A stretch of DNA of 64,000 nucleotides from Prorocentrum cordatum (GCA_963575745.1 CAUYUJ010014349.1:166001-230000), one strand, 5' to 3'; shown: positions 8,570-19,744, counted from the first letter of the stretch. Numbers and translations are program-made. The notes: a model not told the origin generated them from the letters alone.

Positions 8570-8771
8570 TGTCGGTAGCACTCAACAGAACCACCGAAGT
8601 TGGAACACACGAAGTTCCAAACAAAATATGAAATTGAATAGATTATGATCGATAAGATCCGCTCGTAGTTTATATCAGCTCAGGGGCCCCTACGAATCAG
8701 TTTGAGTCAAAATAGGCAGCGGGCGCGCACGCACCTACACACAAGTATGCACCGCAAGCAAGCAAGCAACA
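8570..8771 (-). repeat. putative 5' LTR of the copia element
   Basis: On the minus strand this stretch ends in CCGACA next to the primer-binding site. A TATAAA at about 8668-8674 could serve as promoter, and a hairpin (TTGGAAC and GTTCCAA, 8600-8620) lies between it and the end. The outer end at CAACA (8767-8771) gives a TG...CA frame but is a guess, because no second LTR exists in the window to define it. Confidence 0.35.
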
Positions 8772-9138
8772 CGCACACATGCATGCTAGCAATCATTACA
8801 GCATGCTTAGCTACTACATTGGAACATATTCTGTGCCATTGACACGTAGGAGGCTGGGAGGGTGCTCAGAGATCGCCGCGCACGGTTGCGACCAGAGTTC
8901 CGCCGCCATCTCACGGTGAGAAACCGCGATGACGATGGCACCGAGAGAGAGCGAGGTTGTCCATGCCCACCAGTTTTGATGCATGCGCACCAGGACTTTC
9001 CAGCCTCAGTGGGCAGGACGGTATTCATGGCCCCACGCGCCTCCATCATCCACATCCTCCTCCTCATCCTACCCCAGGCTTGGGCTGAGTCTGCAGCCCA
9101 AGTTCCTGCCTTGGTTTATATGGCGATTTCTGAGTTCC
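8772..9138. other. flank between copia element and next coding relic
   Basis: The stretch begins AT-moderate and turns GC-rich. It contains CA and GCAA short runs and no supported gene. The translations around 8990-9130 are Ser and Pro rich and lack known motifs. Confidence 0.3.
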
Positions 9139-11997
9139 ATGTGTAGCGCCCGCCGCGCCACAGTGGCACACTGGTTGCAATTCTTCCAGTGTCGCGTGTC
9201 CTCACCAGCCAGAAGAGGACTCAAGTCCACGGCCGGCACCTGGGAAGACGATGACACAAGGGACCTCCTAGCACAGAACCGCTCTCAGGCGCACATGCGA
9301 GGCAATAACTGCAAGTGGCTCTGCGAGCGATGCTGGATCAAATCCGTGGAAGGGAGGGGCATCGAGACACCCCTCGCCTCGTACGACCGCGGCCACAAGA
9401 GGTCGCTAGCGATGCGACTGCAGTACTACAGGGGCATCATGGAAGAGTCGCGCCACGACAGGAAGTCCAGTACACTCCCTTCCTTGGCTCGGCTCCCGAT
9501 CGGATATGGGCGACCAGATATGGCCCCGACCCCTACGACCTTGCGCGACCTCGTTATGAAAACCCCTCCTGCCTAAAGCCCCCGCGCAGCCGGCACGACC
9601 CTCCCTGCTCACAAACTGACAGACGGGAGGTTCGGTGTCGAGTCGCACTCCGCCGGCACCTACTCTGCCCGGTGCGACACCTGCCCAGCGGGATCACCCT
9701 TGTTGGAGTGGGCAGCGACCCGCCCAACGCTAGGCTGCTTCCTGTGGAACCCAGAGCCTGAAGCACCCGTCGACGACAGTACTGGTCTACCGCCATGGGA
9801 TCTCATGCCCGCCCTGTGGGCCCAACGGAGGTGGAACGCCGGCTGGGCCTTTGGGCGGTGCCTCACGCACATCTGGAACGTGGCCCCAGGTACGCTCGAC
9901 TACATCCTCGACCAATAGTCCTCGCGCATCTACCCCACGGCACCAGCCAAGCGGGAAGCGACCACGGAAGTGGCAGTTGAGCGCCACGACATCGCCGTCT
10001 ACCTCACCCCAGATTGCGCCAACGCCACAGCTCCAGACGCCTACACAAAACCAGCTACCCCAGCCGGAGGGTTGACCCTCCCCACCAGCACCAGCCAGCC
10101 CCACCCCGACGGTGAGGGGAGCGGGCCAGACGCCGAGGCTCGGGACATCAAGTCTTTGTTCCCCTATATACCCCCGCCCTCGTGGCCCGCCCTACCAACC
10201 CACTCCACCTCAGGGCTCGCAGGACAGGAGTCTCATAGCGCCCTGCGCTCGTTGCTCAAGTTCCTGCTAGAGTGGAACCCCACCATTTACAACAAATGGG
10301 TGGACTACGTGGCGGAATACGGCGTCGGGATCACGGGAGTGAAGACCAACGAGGAGTTTTGCCCCCCCCCCCCCCCAATGTCTGCGCCTTTTCCTGGCCA
10401 GCATCTACGGAGAGACGACCCCAGACAGTTGCCATCCCCCACGTATCCCATGGGACAGCCATCCAGCGGCAGCGGCACGGGTGGTGTCCCACCTGACGCG
10501 GGCCAACGTGATGCATGCGAGCAAATGGCAGGCATACGCAGCCAACCTTGACGAGCAGCGAGGCGCTTCCCCTCGTTCGCCACAGGCTCAGCACCCTACT
10601 GCAATACCTCGTGAACATGGACCCCGCGACCCTCGCCGACGGCACCATCAAATCACCGGCGAAGCTGGGCCCAGTTCAGACCGCCATGGAGTCCGCAACC
10701 ACGGCAAACTCCCCAGCGGCATACTGGCTGAACAGACCCGGCGATGTAGCAAACGCCCCCCCCCATCAGACAGCCAGGCTCGGGAGCAAAGGCACCTCCA
10801 GGTCACTGCCCCAGGGCGGATGATGAGGCCCCCGGCAACGAAGGGGCCAACGACCCGCCCTCGGACTTGCAGGGCTCGCGCGAGCAGGCATGCAAGACCG
10901 AGGGCGAACACGATGCGCCCGACTGGGGGGACGACCCAGGAAACGCATGTGCCACAATCAAGGAAACGAGCCCGATCGCGAGCCCAGAACGGGCCGCCGA
11001 CGAGGACGAAGGAGCAGACCTCTTCGACCCCCTAGGTGCATTCACGGATGCGCCCCCGAGCGGCAAGGCCTGGACCCCCTATTCGCAGACCGTTGACCAA
11101 GTCGCTGCCCTGGAACTCCGGAGGGCCAAGGACAGCTCCGGAAAAAAGGGGAAGCGCATCATCCTGGGATCGCGCGGGAGCCAGGATCGACCGCGCGACC
11201 AACCGCACTTCGTGGGGCCGAGGACGCGACCGCCCCGCCTCGGAAGGTTCTGAAGACGGGAGAGGGCGCGCCGCCAAGCCACCAACGGGTAATCTCACGC
11301 GCGCAGAGGCCCGCTGGGCACCCTGGAAGGAGCCCAGCCATACTACGATAACCTGAACGACCCCATGGGTGGCGGCCGCATGTACATATGCACTATTGCA
11401 GCTGCAGACGTGGAAAGGAACGAACCCATCCAGGACAATATTACACGCCTGCAAAAGACTTTTGGAGGCTCCTTCAACGGCATCTGGCATGCGTGGGTTA
11501 AGCGGGCTGCCCTGAGTCAGGACCCCAAGGGGCGCTACAAGAGCAATCCCGAACTCAACGCGCCCAAAACGTGCGCGGAGTTCCTGGAAGCATGGGCCAA
11601 CGCCGGCCATGATGCATATCGGATGGACCGAGAACTCAGGCTCGGCGTAGATTGGGCCGCAGTTAGGGACAAGCACATGAGCTCCGTGAGGCACGACGCT
11701 CACGCGCACGCCCCACGCGAGCACGGCAGCCGCGACGAGCCGGCCCCCTCGACTGCCGAGAGCCGAGCATTCGCGCATGCAGCTGCGCAGGACCCCTGGG
11801 CTGGAGCCATTGGAACTGCCACCCCCAGCCAGTGGCGGGGCTGGCAAGAGTGGACCTCGTGGGAGCGGCGAGATGCCCCATGGACGGGCCCCGATTGGAA
11901 AGGCAGGGGCGAACGATACTCCCCAAGAGGGGGCGATCGCGACTGGGACAAGCGGGCCCGCTGGTGGGCTAAGAGCGACACCGACACCCAAGGCTGA
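9139..11997 (+). pseudogene. unrecognised frameshifted coding relic
   Basis: I do not recognise this gene. A protein-like line can be followed on the plus strand by changing frame several times: from the ATG at 9139 through CKWLCERCW (a C-x3-C-x2-C group), then RIWATRYGPDPYDLARP, then CDTCPAGSPLLEW, then ESHSALRSLLKFLLEWNPT up to a run of 15 C at 10362-10376, then ASKWQAYAANLDEQRG, STLLQYLVNMDP, the acidic ERAADEDEGADLFDPLGA, and last MYICTIAAADVERNEP to a basic Trp, Arg and Gly rich tail ending TGA at 11995-11997. A TAG at 9916-9918 also interrupts. The amino acid mix and lack of repeats look like real protein. It could be a decayed gene, a retroelement Gag-like gene, or exons with introns I cannot place. 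Confidence 0.45.
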
Positions 11998-12473
11998 CGT
12001 GCCCCCGACACGGCCGACCTCAACGTCCATAGCAGGGACCTGCCCATGGACACCTGTTCCCCCCACCTCCAGCCACCCGTTGCCCCGAAGGGGCTTGTTT
12101 CACCCCGCTGTGCCCGGCTCAGGCCGCAATGCCCGGGGCCAGCCTCCGCTGGGGCGAAGGCCCACCCCCGCATCTCACCCACGGCGCAGCTTAGCTAGAC
12201 AGCCCACGCTGGATAAGTGGACCACCATCCACGTTTTCGGGCCTGACACTGGGGGACCCCCCCACCTGCGCCCGACATTTCACCCTCACTGGCACGGCGG
12301 GGCCCGCCTGGCTTGCGCAAGCAGGCCCCCTTGGCTCCCAGACTTCGCTGTCCGATGACGACAGCCGGCTCGCGGGCCATGGGCAGGAGGTGGGCCGCGG
12401 CGCCCCCCCACCTGCCTGGCGGCGAGCTCGACCTAGCTAGGTCGCACTTTTGTCACGCCGCAGGCTCGCGAAC

Positions 12474-12505
12474 ATCAGCGGCGGTTAGCTGCGACCCTGG
12501 GGGGA
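12474..12505 (+). repeat. 28-bp interspersed motif, copy 1
   Basis: The motif contains GCGGCGGTTAGCTGCGACCC followed by TGG. Two more copies lie at 12650-12677 and 13014-13043 in the same orientation. The sequences on either side differ, so this is not a simple tandem array. Confidence 0.75.
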
Positions 12506-12649
12506 CCAACGCCCACCGCCCCCACAGAGGTACCAGTCTCCGCGTTGGCAGACCAGCATTCAGCGCGGCAGGATGTCCACTCTGGACCACGCCATCGAAC
12601 TGCACCAACACCGGGCGAAGGACCTGCCACTCGTTACTATTTGCACCTC

Positions 12650-12677
12650 AGCGGCGGTTAGCTGCGACCCTGGAGGA
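12650..12677 (+). repeat. 28-bp interspersed motif, copy 2
   Basis: This is the same motif as at 12474, preceded by TTGCACCTCA and followed by AGGACTCC. All bases of the 20-base core are the same as in the other copies. Confidence 0.75.
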
Positions 12678-13013
12678 CTCCCGATAATGGCGACCGTGTC
12701 TCTTGACAGACTGATCTGGGGCCCGTTCGAGGGGCGTTGAGGTGCTTCCTCCTCGCCTCTCCCCCTGGGCCGCTCTCGGGCCGGGCGGGTGCCCCCCGCC
12801 CTTGGCCCTCGGGGCTCGCTTCCTTGCGCTTCCCTCACCGGGCGCCCCCCTTGGTGGCCCCCTGTGGGGGCGGTCGGTCGCGTCTATCCCCCCCTTCCCA
12901 CCGGGCCTTCTACTGGCGGGGCTTCGCCAGGCGTGCCGACTGACACCGTCGGCTTCGCCCCCCCTCCCCAGGGCCGCCCTGGACCCCGCTGTCCGTGGTA
13001 AGTTTCCTCACCT

Positions 13014-13043
13014 TCAGCGGCGGTTAGCTGCGACCCTGGAGGC
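13014..13043 (+). repeat. 28-bp interspersed motif, copy 3
   Basis: This is the third copy of the motif, preceded by TCACCTTCA and followed by AGGCCCACG. The 364-bp distance from copy 2 and 176 bp between copies 1 and 2 show no fixed period. Confidence 0.75.
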
Positions 13044-13984
13044 CCACGTGGCGCGCGGTCGACGGCGACCCTGAATTCTCGCGGGGAAGGGCGGAAGCGG
13101 CGGGCAAGGTCGGCCCACGGTGGCTGTCGGCCCCACGCGGCTGCCACAGCGCAGCCTCCCCCAGGTCACCCCGCCCAATTTGCAACGGTTCTCCCACTTG
13201 CGTGGACACACGCCACACACCGCTCCTGGAAGTACAGCCAGCTTCGTGTACTTGGAGGATAAGGCCGTCCCTCGGTGGCCTTCGGCGTACTTCAGGCGGC
13301 AGTTGCCGCGCCCCCTGTGCAGCGCCCCCCTGGATCCCCCTGCCTCGCTCGCGATGCTCACCACGCCTGCCTGGCTTTCTCCTCCAGCCCATCTGGCCTG
13401 TCGCCGTGCCGTTGTCGACGGGGCCGGCTCGCGGTCGCCCGGGCCTATTACGTGCACTGTCTGGTGGACGTTTGGGTGCTGTGACAGCGCCGGATTTTAG
13501 CCTTTCGCAGCCGCAGCAGCGCCCCAGGCTCATCCCACCTCTTCCAGCAGGTTGCGTCTTTCCCCGTTCCTCGGCAGCTCAGCTCCCCTTGCCAGCCCGC
13601 GTTGTTGGGACGGATTGGGCCTGGCGCCCCACTGGCGACTCGCTCATCAGGCTTCGCGCCTGCCCCCACCCAGTATGACGGGCACGTCTGCCCCGGTGCA
13701 CGTCATGTCGCTGCGTGGGTTATGCCTCACGGCAGGCAGCGAATTGTTCGACCTTTTGTCAGACTGCACGTGCCCGAGCTTCCCAGGATGTCCCCTGCCG
13801 TCAGCTTCCCGCGCAGCCCCGCGGCTGCTTTGTGAGTGGGCCGGCCGGCTAGCGGCGCGTCTTGTAGCTAATTAGGCTTGCCCGTCGGCCCGGACACCCT
13901 GTTCGCCGCCTGCGCTCTACGCTCGGGGCCGCGACCAAAAAATCCTCACCAACCCGTTCAGAAACGTTGCCCAGAGAGTTGGTG

Positions 13985-14235
13985 GGCAACGAGACGAAGA
14001 GAGAAAGAGAGAGAGAGAGTACGTAGGTTTTGAGCCTCTTGGGTTTTTAGCCTTGGGTGAGTTTGGGTAAGTTTTGAGCCTCTTGGGTCAGTCCTTGGGG
14101 CGGCTCGAGAGCACTTGGAAACGTCTTGTGGCCCTTTACGGGGTCTCTTGGAGGTATATTGGAAGTCGTCTTGAACCATCGTCGGCTATCTTCAGCCACT
14201 GTGGAGGCGCTCTTGGGGAACCGGAGGCCCTCTTT
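13985..14235 (+). repeat. degenerate CTCTTGGGG/GGCCTCTTGG repeat with GA run
   Basis: A GA-rich run (13996-14019) leads into repeated variants of GAGCCTCTTGGG and GGTCTCTTGG at spacings of 20-40 bp. The same degenerate motif fills 17560-17880, 17935-18165 and 19960-20365. No coding sequence is supported. Confidence 0.5.
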
Positions 14236-14536
14236 GAGCCAACATGGGCGAAACCGAACCTCCAGCATTTCGCGGCGCGCCCCAGAAACAGGTCAGGGAG
14301 GAGGAGGGAGAGGGTACCTCTCTCCAAAGGGGAGAGGGTCTTGGAAGAGAGCAGAAAGAACTCGCTAGACCACCTTAGCCCAAAGGGCTGCTGGGACTAT
14401 GAGTGGCAACATGCGGTGCGAGGTCGCTCGGCTAGACCCGACCCTGAGCGCGCACGCACGGTTCCAGCCATGCATCCAGATTGGTGTTGTTTCTTGTTTT
14501 TCTCGACGACGGACAAATCACACACACAAACTTTTT

Positions 14537-14653
14537 GAGATCCGCGTCGGTTTCTTGGATCTGCGCTAGACCCCCGCCCTTGGCGCGCGGAGCATGTCTG
14601 GGAGACGCCGCCAGGGGAGGCCAGCGCCGATTCATTTAATTCGCGCGGACCTC
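14537..14653. mobile_element. MITE-like element, copy 1
   Basis: The left end reads GAGATCCGCGTCGGTTTCTT then GGATCTGCGCTAG. The reverse complement of the right end reads GAGGTCCGCGCGAATTAAAT then GAATCGGCGCTGG, so the two ends form an imperfect inverted repeat of about 33 bp. Between them lies a GC-rich core with GGCGCGC and CGCCGCCAGGGG. Four related elements of 117-131 bp lie at 37520, 38555, 39291 and 62166. Confidence 0.6.
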
Positions 14654-14920
14654 AAAGAAGTTATGTTTGTGCCGTTTTTCGCTCATCTACTATTGCTGCT
14701 TCCTGCTTCTCTGGAACGCCGAGGTCATTGCGAACGGAGGCAACCTGCCCGCGCCAGTGGAATGGCGGCTGGCAAAGGCGCCTCAGACGTCTCGCGTGGC
14801 CACTGCTCTGCAAACCGCATTCTCGCCGCGACGTGCCCTGAGCCCTCTGGACGCGGCGCCGAGGGGCCTTCCGCCTCAGCATTGGGCGACGAGCCTGGGG
14901 GGAAGCGAAAAGGAGCAGGC

Positions 14921-15050
14921 CTTCTCAGAAGGTGGCAGGGCTTCTCAGAAGCCCTCCGGCCTTCTGAGAAGTGGTCCGTTTGTTTCGAGAAGGCTTAGAC
15001 ATCTTCTCAGAAGGCCCGCGGCCTTCGAGTCTTCTCAGAAGGCCCGCCCT
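14921..15050. repeat. CTTCTCAGAAG palindrome cluster
   Basis: Near-perfect copies of the self-complementary motif CTTCTCAGAAG occur at 14921, 14941, 14961 (CTTCTGAGAAG), 15003 and 15031, set in GGCC and GCCCGCC surroundings. A related cluster lies in the opposite orientation at 26000-26150, and a weaker one at 38840-38985. Each unit could form a short hairpin. Confidence 0.65.
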
Positions 15051-15640
15051 TTCTCACTTCCCCGCTAGGCTCCTCGCCGATCCACCTCCTCAGACCTCCA
15101 GAAACAAGAAACTATCGAGTCTGAGTTGTTTCCGCTTTTCCTGCACGCAGATTCCGTCTCCAGGTTTCGGTGACAAAACGGTGGAGGATGAACAGCAAAT
15201 GTTATGTTGTGGGCCTATGGGGGCCTCCCTCGACGGCAGGGCTAGGCGCGGTTCGAAACACGTGTCGGGACATTCCCCAGGACGGGTCCAGGACCAATAT
15301 TGAGCGTTTTCCAAAGCATGTAGTGTATTCGTTTTGGTGCGAACATGTTCGTTATTGGTTTCGGCAGTCGGTAAGACCAAGGTGCAAACACCGCGTCCTC
15401 GCCTTCTTCCCGTCTATCACACCTCCTCGCTTCCTCTTACCTTGCCCGTACTCATATAATTCCAGTCCCCATTCCCTTGCCATTGCCCCCTGCGTTTTTT
15501 CTCTTCGTTCTACCATTGCTCTTTGTGCATAAACCTTCCAACCCCTTATCGATTGGCCGCCGCCCAAGAGCCATGAGCCCACGCAGAGGCCCTGTCAATC
15601 AGACGTTTGCCAGCGATTGCCTCCATGAAGTTGAGTTTAT
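15051..15640. other. no supported gene
   Basis: This is unique-looking sequence with a pyrimidine-rich part at 15395-15500. I see no domain, repeat or RNA gene in it. Confidence 0.25.
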
Positions 15641-15699
15641 GCATTCTGGATGTGTCAGGTATGTGGTGGCATTAGGTGCAGTCTGCGGGGAGCAATCCA

Positions 15700-15818
15700 T
15701 GTCTTGGCATCGCTCGGACGTGTGCATTTTTCTCGGCGAAAAAAATCGAGGAGCATCCTGGACCATCGAGCAAACAAAACACGCACGAAACCGACAAATG
15801 CACAGGACATGGACGTCC
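15700..15818 (+). repeat. dispersed repeat A, copy 1
   Basis: CTTGGCATCGCTCGGACGTG opens a stretch that also contains TCGAGGAGCA and AAATGCACAGGACATGGACG. The same series, with small changes and a short indel, recurs at 39650-39775 in the same orientation. No coding function is evident. Confidence 0.6.
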
Positions 15819-15879
15819 AAGCGACGGCAAGATGTGGTCGCAGTCAGCTGGTGCAGCTATATTGTGCACGCTTTGTGGT

Positions 15880-16085
15880 ATAAGTCATGAAGTGTAAGCA
15901 GTGTGGTTCAAGATGGGTGGTGTAATCTGCGCGTTGCCATGTGTGTCGTTAAGCTATTTGGTGTTAGCTATGTGCCATCAAATATGCGATATCAACTATA
16001 TGGTGTAAGCCGTGTGCTGAAAGTTTTGCTGTAAAAGCTACGTGGTGCAAATTGTGTGGTGCGGGCTATGCGGTGCAAACGCTGC
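15880..16085 (+). repeat. degenerate GTGGTGTAAGCTATGTG repeat
   Basis: Variants such as GTGGTGTAATCTG, GGTGTTAGCTATGTG, TGGTGTAAGCCGTGTG and GTGGTGCAAATTGTGTG follow one another at intervals of about 17-30 bp. The same motif fills 43005-43290, and its reverse complement 28340-28485. Confidence 0.55.
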
Positions 16086-16212
16086 GGCCACGACCCAGGA
16101 GTCTGTCAGCGCGGACGCGCATCTCACGAATTCTAGGCTCCGGGTCCGTACCTCCTCCTCGCCCTTGTTTCTTCCTTTTCCCTCCCCTCTTCTCGCCTTC
16201 CCCTTTCCTCAG

Positions 16213-16339
16213 AATTCTGTCTCCCGGCCAGGTGCCCAGGAAGCTGGCCTCCCGCATCGTCGTGGGCTCGCAGCAGAGGCTCACCGAGGACATCCTCGCC
16301 GAGATGCCCAGCTGGACGGCCTCAGCCCCAGACCTCTAA
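16213..16339 (+). CDS. possible terminal exon, unknown gene
   Basis: A long pyrimidine tract (16145-16209) ends in TTTCCTCAG at 16204-16212, a strong 3' splice-site pattern. The following frame reads through PRKLASRIVVGSQQRLTEDI and LAEMPSWTASAPDL to a TAA at 16337-16339. A second AG at 16230-16231 could be used instead. The composition looks like real protein and is unlike the repeats around it. I do not recognise the family. The upstream exons were not found; the preceding 300 bp are the GTGGTGTAAGC repeat, which would lie in the intron. Confidence 0.35.
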
Positions 16340-17555
16340 CGCATCGACATACACAAGACGGAATTGTTTCTGTTCGTTTCAGGCCTCTCGTGGCTGTCAC
16401 TGGGCCCCAGGACCAGTGGAGAACGAATCAGAGTGACAAGCCGACCCAGGGGAAAGGGCCTGACATTAAGGAACCAGCGCTTCGAAACGAAAAATCCAGG
16501 CACTGGGCCTTTGGGCCTCAGTCCTGCTCAGCCCTCCCGACAAGTCAAAGAATGGAAAACATACGAACATACGGTTGGCGTCGCAAAGGTAGCGTGGGAT
16601 GTGGTGGGGCCGTCCCGCTTATTGCACGTTTCTGTCCACCTTGGAGATACCGTGCACCGCACAGGGATACCGTGCGTTTCGGACGGCCGCGCGTATTTCT
16701 TAGGTTTTGCGTTGCGCCCCCGTGTCCACGTTCCTGCGCGGCGCCCAAGGCGCCGCCCTTGTTTGTCTTTGCCTAATTTCTTGTTGCAGTCCTGCCGAGT
16801 CCACCCCATGACCGCAGGAGGTCTTTAATGCTGCACGCCCTGCCCCCCCCCACAGTTCTGTCTTGACAACTAGGTGCGGTAGTCGGCATTCTAATGATTT
16901 GCCCAGTATCGTTCGCTCTGCCAGCTTTTTGTTTGGTGGTGATTTCGCTTGGCGGGTATCACCCCCTGGGCCACCCTGACGATATTGTTAAGTGTTGGCA
17001 ACCCTCAATGAGCACCCGAACACAATTGCCCATTACCCTTTCGCGCCCACACATAGCCCCATGCGGCCTTCGTGGCCACAGCTGGACGCAGCTCGAAAGA
17101 ACTGTCAGGGTGATATCTGGGAGATGTCTTGGGAGTCAGAGCGGGAAATACTTGGGTCGGGCGAGAACACCAGACGTCTGGCACAACGTATTTTCCTCAT
17201 GATGCTGTCATCCAAGGGCCGGCTTCGGACCCGTATCCGTCCACACGCGACCGGCGGTGAGAAGTTGGTACAGAATATGCAGCAGTTGCAGGGACCCGTG
17301 GTGTAGAGAGATGATCGAATCGTTTTGCTCATTCTGGCGGTCCTTGCATCACGGTTGCTATATGTTCGTGTGTTCGTTGCGAGCACAATCGAGGATCATG
17401 AGAAGGAGGAGGAGGAGGAGCAGGAGGCATCTCGACTGTTTCTCGGTGCACTCTTGAGGCCAGACGGGGTCGTGGACAGACGCCTCGTCAAGGGGTTGCC
17501 TTGTGTCCTTCGGGAGGCGTCTCAGAGCTCTCTTGACGGCATAGCTGAGACCTCC
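16340..17555. other. no supported gene
   Basis: This is mixed-composition sequence with a short GGA run at 17404-17431. The open frames are short and lack motifs. It may include the 3' flank of the possible exon at 16213-16339. Confidence 0.25.
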
Positions 17556-17557
17556 TG

Positions 17558-18165
17558 ATGCCTCTTAGGGCTGTTTTGGGGGGGTCTTTGGGGGGGGCGC
17601 TTGTTGGCGGTCTCGGGGTCTCGAGGGCGTCGTTTCGGGGATGGATCGGGATGCCAGTTCGGATTCCCCCTCGTGGAGCCCTCATTGGGCCTTGTTGGGG
17701 GTCAATGGGGCCCTCCTGGGAAGCCCCTTTGATCTTTTTTGGTCCTCTTGAGCTTTTTTGGACCCTCTTGAGCCGTCCTTTGGCCGTTCATAAAGCCTCT
17801 TGGGCTGACCTGGGGCGATCTTGGGTGTCTCTTGGAGGCCTCCCACATCAGTTTAGGGGCATATTGTGCCATCTTGCAGGCCTAGAGCTTGAGAATCTTG
17901 CATCAACCTAAAGGACATGTATGTGTTTTCCATTTCAGGGCCTTCTCAGGTGTTCTCTTGGAGCGCTTTCGGGGGCGGGCCTCAGAGGCTGCTTGAGACA
18001 AGATTCGGCTGACTGTGAGCGGTCTTGGGCTGCCTTGGTGCTCTCTGAAGCCTTCCTGAGGCCATCTTCGGCCGCCTTAGTGCGCAATTGGACCGTCTTG
18101 GCATCTGCTTGGGCCGGTCCCTGGAGCGCCCTGCTGACTTGGAGCTCCCTTGGGGGCCCAGAAGG
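17558..18165 (+). repeat. degenerate GGCCTCTTGGGG low-complexity repeat
   Basis: Variants of GGGTCTTTGGGG, GGTCCTCTTGAGC and GGCCTCTTGGG recur every 20-30 bp, with a short break near 17895-17930. Translation gives Leu, Gly, Pro and Ser rich strings on the plus strand and Arg, Pro, Glu strings on the minus strand, which I do not treat as genes. Confidence 0.5.
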
Positions 18166-19744
18166 CCACGCCCAGATCATTCGCTTATACAGGACGGAGA
18201 CCCCCAGGGGCCGCCCCGCGCTCGAGAACTAGAAATACTTTGGTGCTGTTACAGGGGATTTTAGCACGCCTCCGGCCCGTTGGGCTGGCGAATGTTGTTT
18301 CGGGCCATCCCCACGAGTATGTTTGGTAGTTGCGCGTGATGACTCCTTTCATTCCGTGGACATTAATTAGGTTCGTTTCGCACGTGTTTGGGCATAGTAG
18401 TTACGCGTGCCACTGACGTATGTCGCTTCCGATTGTGAATGCAATGTGTGCAAGATGCGGGTGCATGTTGTTTCTAAGTGGGTTCCATTGGAGTTCGAGT
18501 TTGGAGGAGGACGAGGAGAAGGTCGAGTTGGAGAAGGGTGCGTCCAGAAAGAGAGATCGGCCCCAGCAGGGCGCGAGTGCCGAGGTATGCTCCCCCGATA
18601 TTCACGGATCGGAGAAGTGCCCGTTCAAGGCGGCCGTTTGTTGGGAGGGGCCAGACAGGCATTTCCAGGCCTCCCAAATGGGGCCAGCGTAGATGGTGTC
18701 GGAGGATCGCAATGTATCGGCGAAGCATCGGTTACGGCGGAAAATCGGACGATGCGGCGCGATCATCCGACCCCATCTGCTCCAACCCAATTTCGGAGGT
18801 CCCCTGTAGCGGACGGTTGAGAGGAGCCACGAGGCCCAGGAGTCCAGGCCGAGAGGCCGTGGAAATGATCTCGTCTCCAGCCCACGAGGTGGACGAAGAG
18901 CAGCTGGAGGGCCTCGATATCCGGCGTCATGACTAGGTCAAGACAAAGCCCAGGAAGTCCAGCCACGTTTCGGGCATTGGGACCCTCATAGTTTGATCCC
19001 GCTCGAGCAATCTTTCATACAGATGGTGTCGAGGGCTCCTTTATGTATTTGCGAGGCCAGGTCTCTCAACAAAGTCGGACATGTGAGGAAGAGAGGAGGG
19101 TACGGGGAGAATGGCAATGTTTCATGCTTTCATGTGACTTGATGTGTCCATTGTCCACTTGTTTGTCACGTCAGGGTACCAGAGGATTGCGAGATATCGG
19201 GCATTTTTGGACGTGCCCAGAGGGTGTAAGAGAAGGAGAAGGGGGACGATGAGGCTGCACGACATTCGGGAGGCCCTGGATAAGGGAAGCGTTTTTGCCA
19301 GTCAGAGGGCTAGAGGGCTTCGCGGTACCACTCTTTGCGTGCCCCAATGCTCATATGGCACCGACAACGTGCACAGATTTAGCTGCCGTGCGCATAATCG
19401 AATTTCTTATCCAAAGTTCAAGCAATGGACCTTACCTGGGGCTGTCTAATCTCCAGTACCGAATCGGGGTTGTCTGTGATTGTTTGCGCGTGGCATTGAG
19501 GGATTTCAGTACGCACGTCCAAGGGCGACAGCCCTCCACGGATGCCTTTCGGCTCTATATATTCAATTCTGAAAGCGAGTAGATCGACATGCATTTACAT
19601 GAGGGCAGCCCCTGGAAGGTCGTGCAGCACCCGCTCGCCCAATCCAATTTCCTGTTCTATCCCTTGCCAACGCGCAACCATCCAGCTATCGCGCAAAAAA
19701 TGCCGAGTGCAGATAGGCAGCAAGGGGTTTATAATCGGAAACTT
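18166..19744. other. no supported gene
   Basis: This is unique-looking sequence with several frames of 60-150 codons that overlap each other on both strands. None shows a domain, a splice context or a repeat shared elsewhere. Confidence 0.25.

Larger units (their letters stand above)
1756..8771 (-). mobile_element. Ty1/copia-type LTR retrotransposon, degenerate
   Basis: Reading on the minus strand the order is putative LTR, primer-binding site, Gag, aspartic protease, a methyltransferase-like insert, HHCC and DD35E integrase, reverse transcriptase, RNase H, then a membrane segment and a coiled coil. Integrase before reverse transcriptase is the Ty1/copia order. The coding line is interrupted by a TGA at 6791-6793, frameshifts near 5585 and 5320, a TAG at 3953-3955, a frameshift near 3835, a TGA at 3202-3204 and a frameshift near 1920. 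No copy of the 8570-8771 LTR candidate is found below 1894, so the 3' LTR is missing or replaced. Both outer limits are estimates. All domains can still be read, which suggests fairly recent inactivation. Confidence 0.85.
12000..13970. other. GC-rich stretch without recognisable genes
   Basis: This GC-rich stretch follows the coding relic. It holds three copies of a 28-bp motif (listed separately) and many frames left open by composition. None of the translations shows a domain. It may contain 3' untranslated or intron sequence of the preceding gene. Confidence 0.3.

Noticed and set aside
17558-17911. Leu and Gly rich membrane-like protein
   Set aside because: It comes from the degenerate CTCTTGGGG repeat, which also gives open frames on the other strand.
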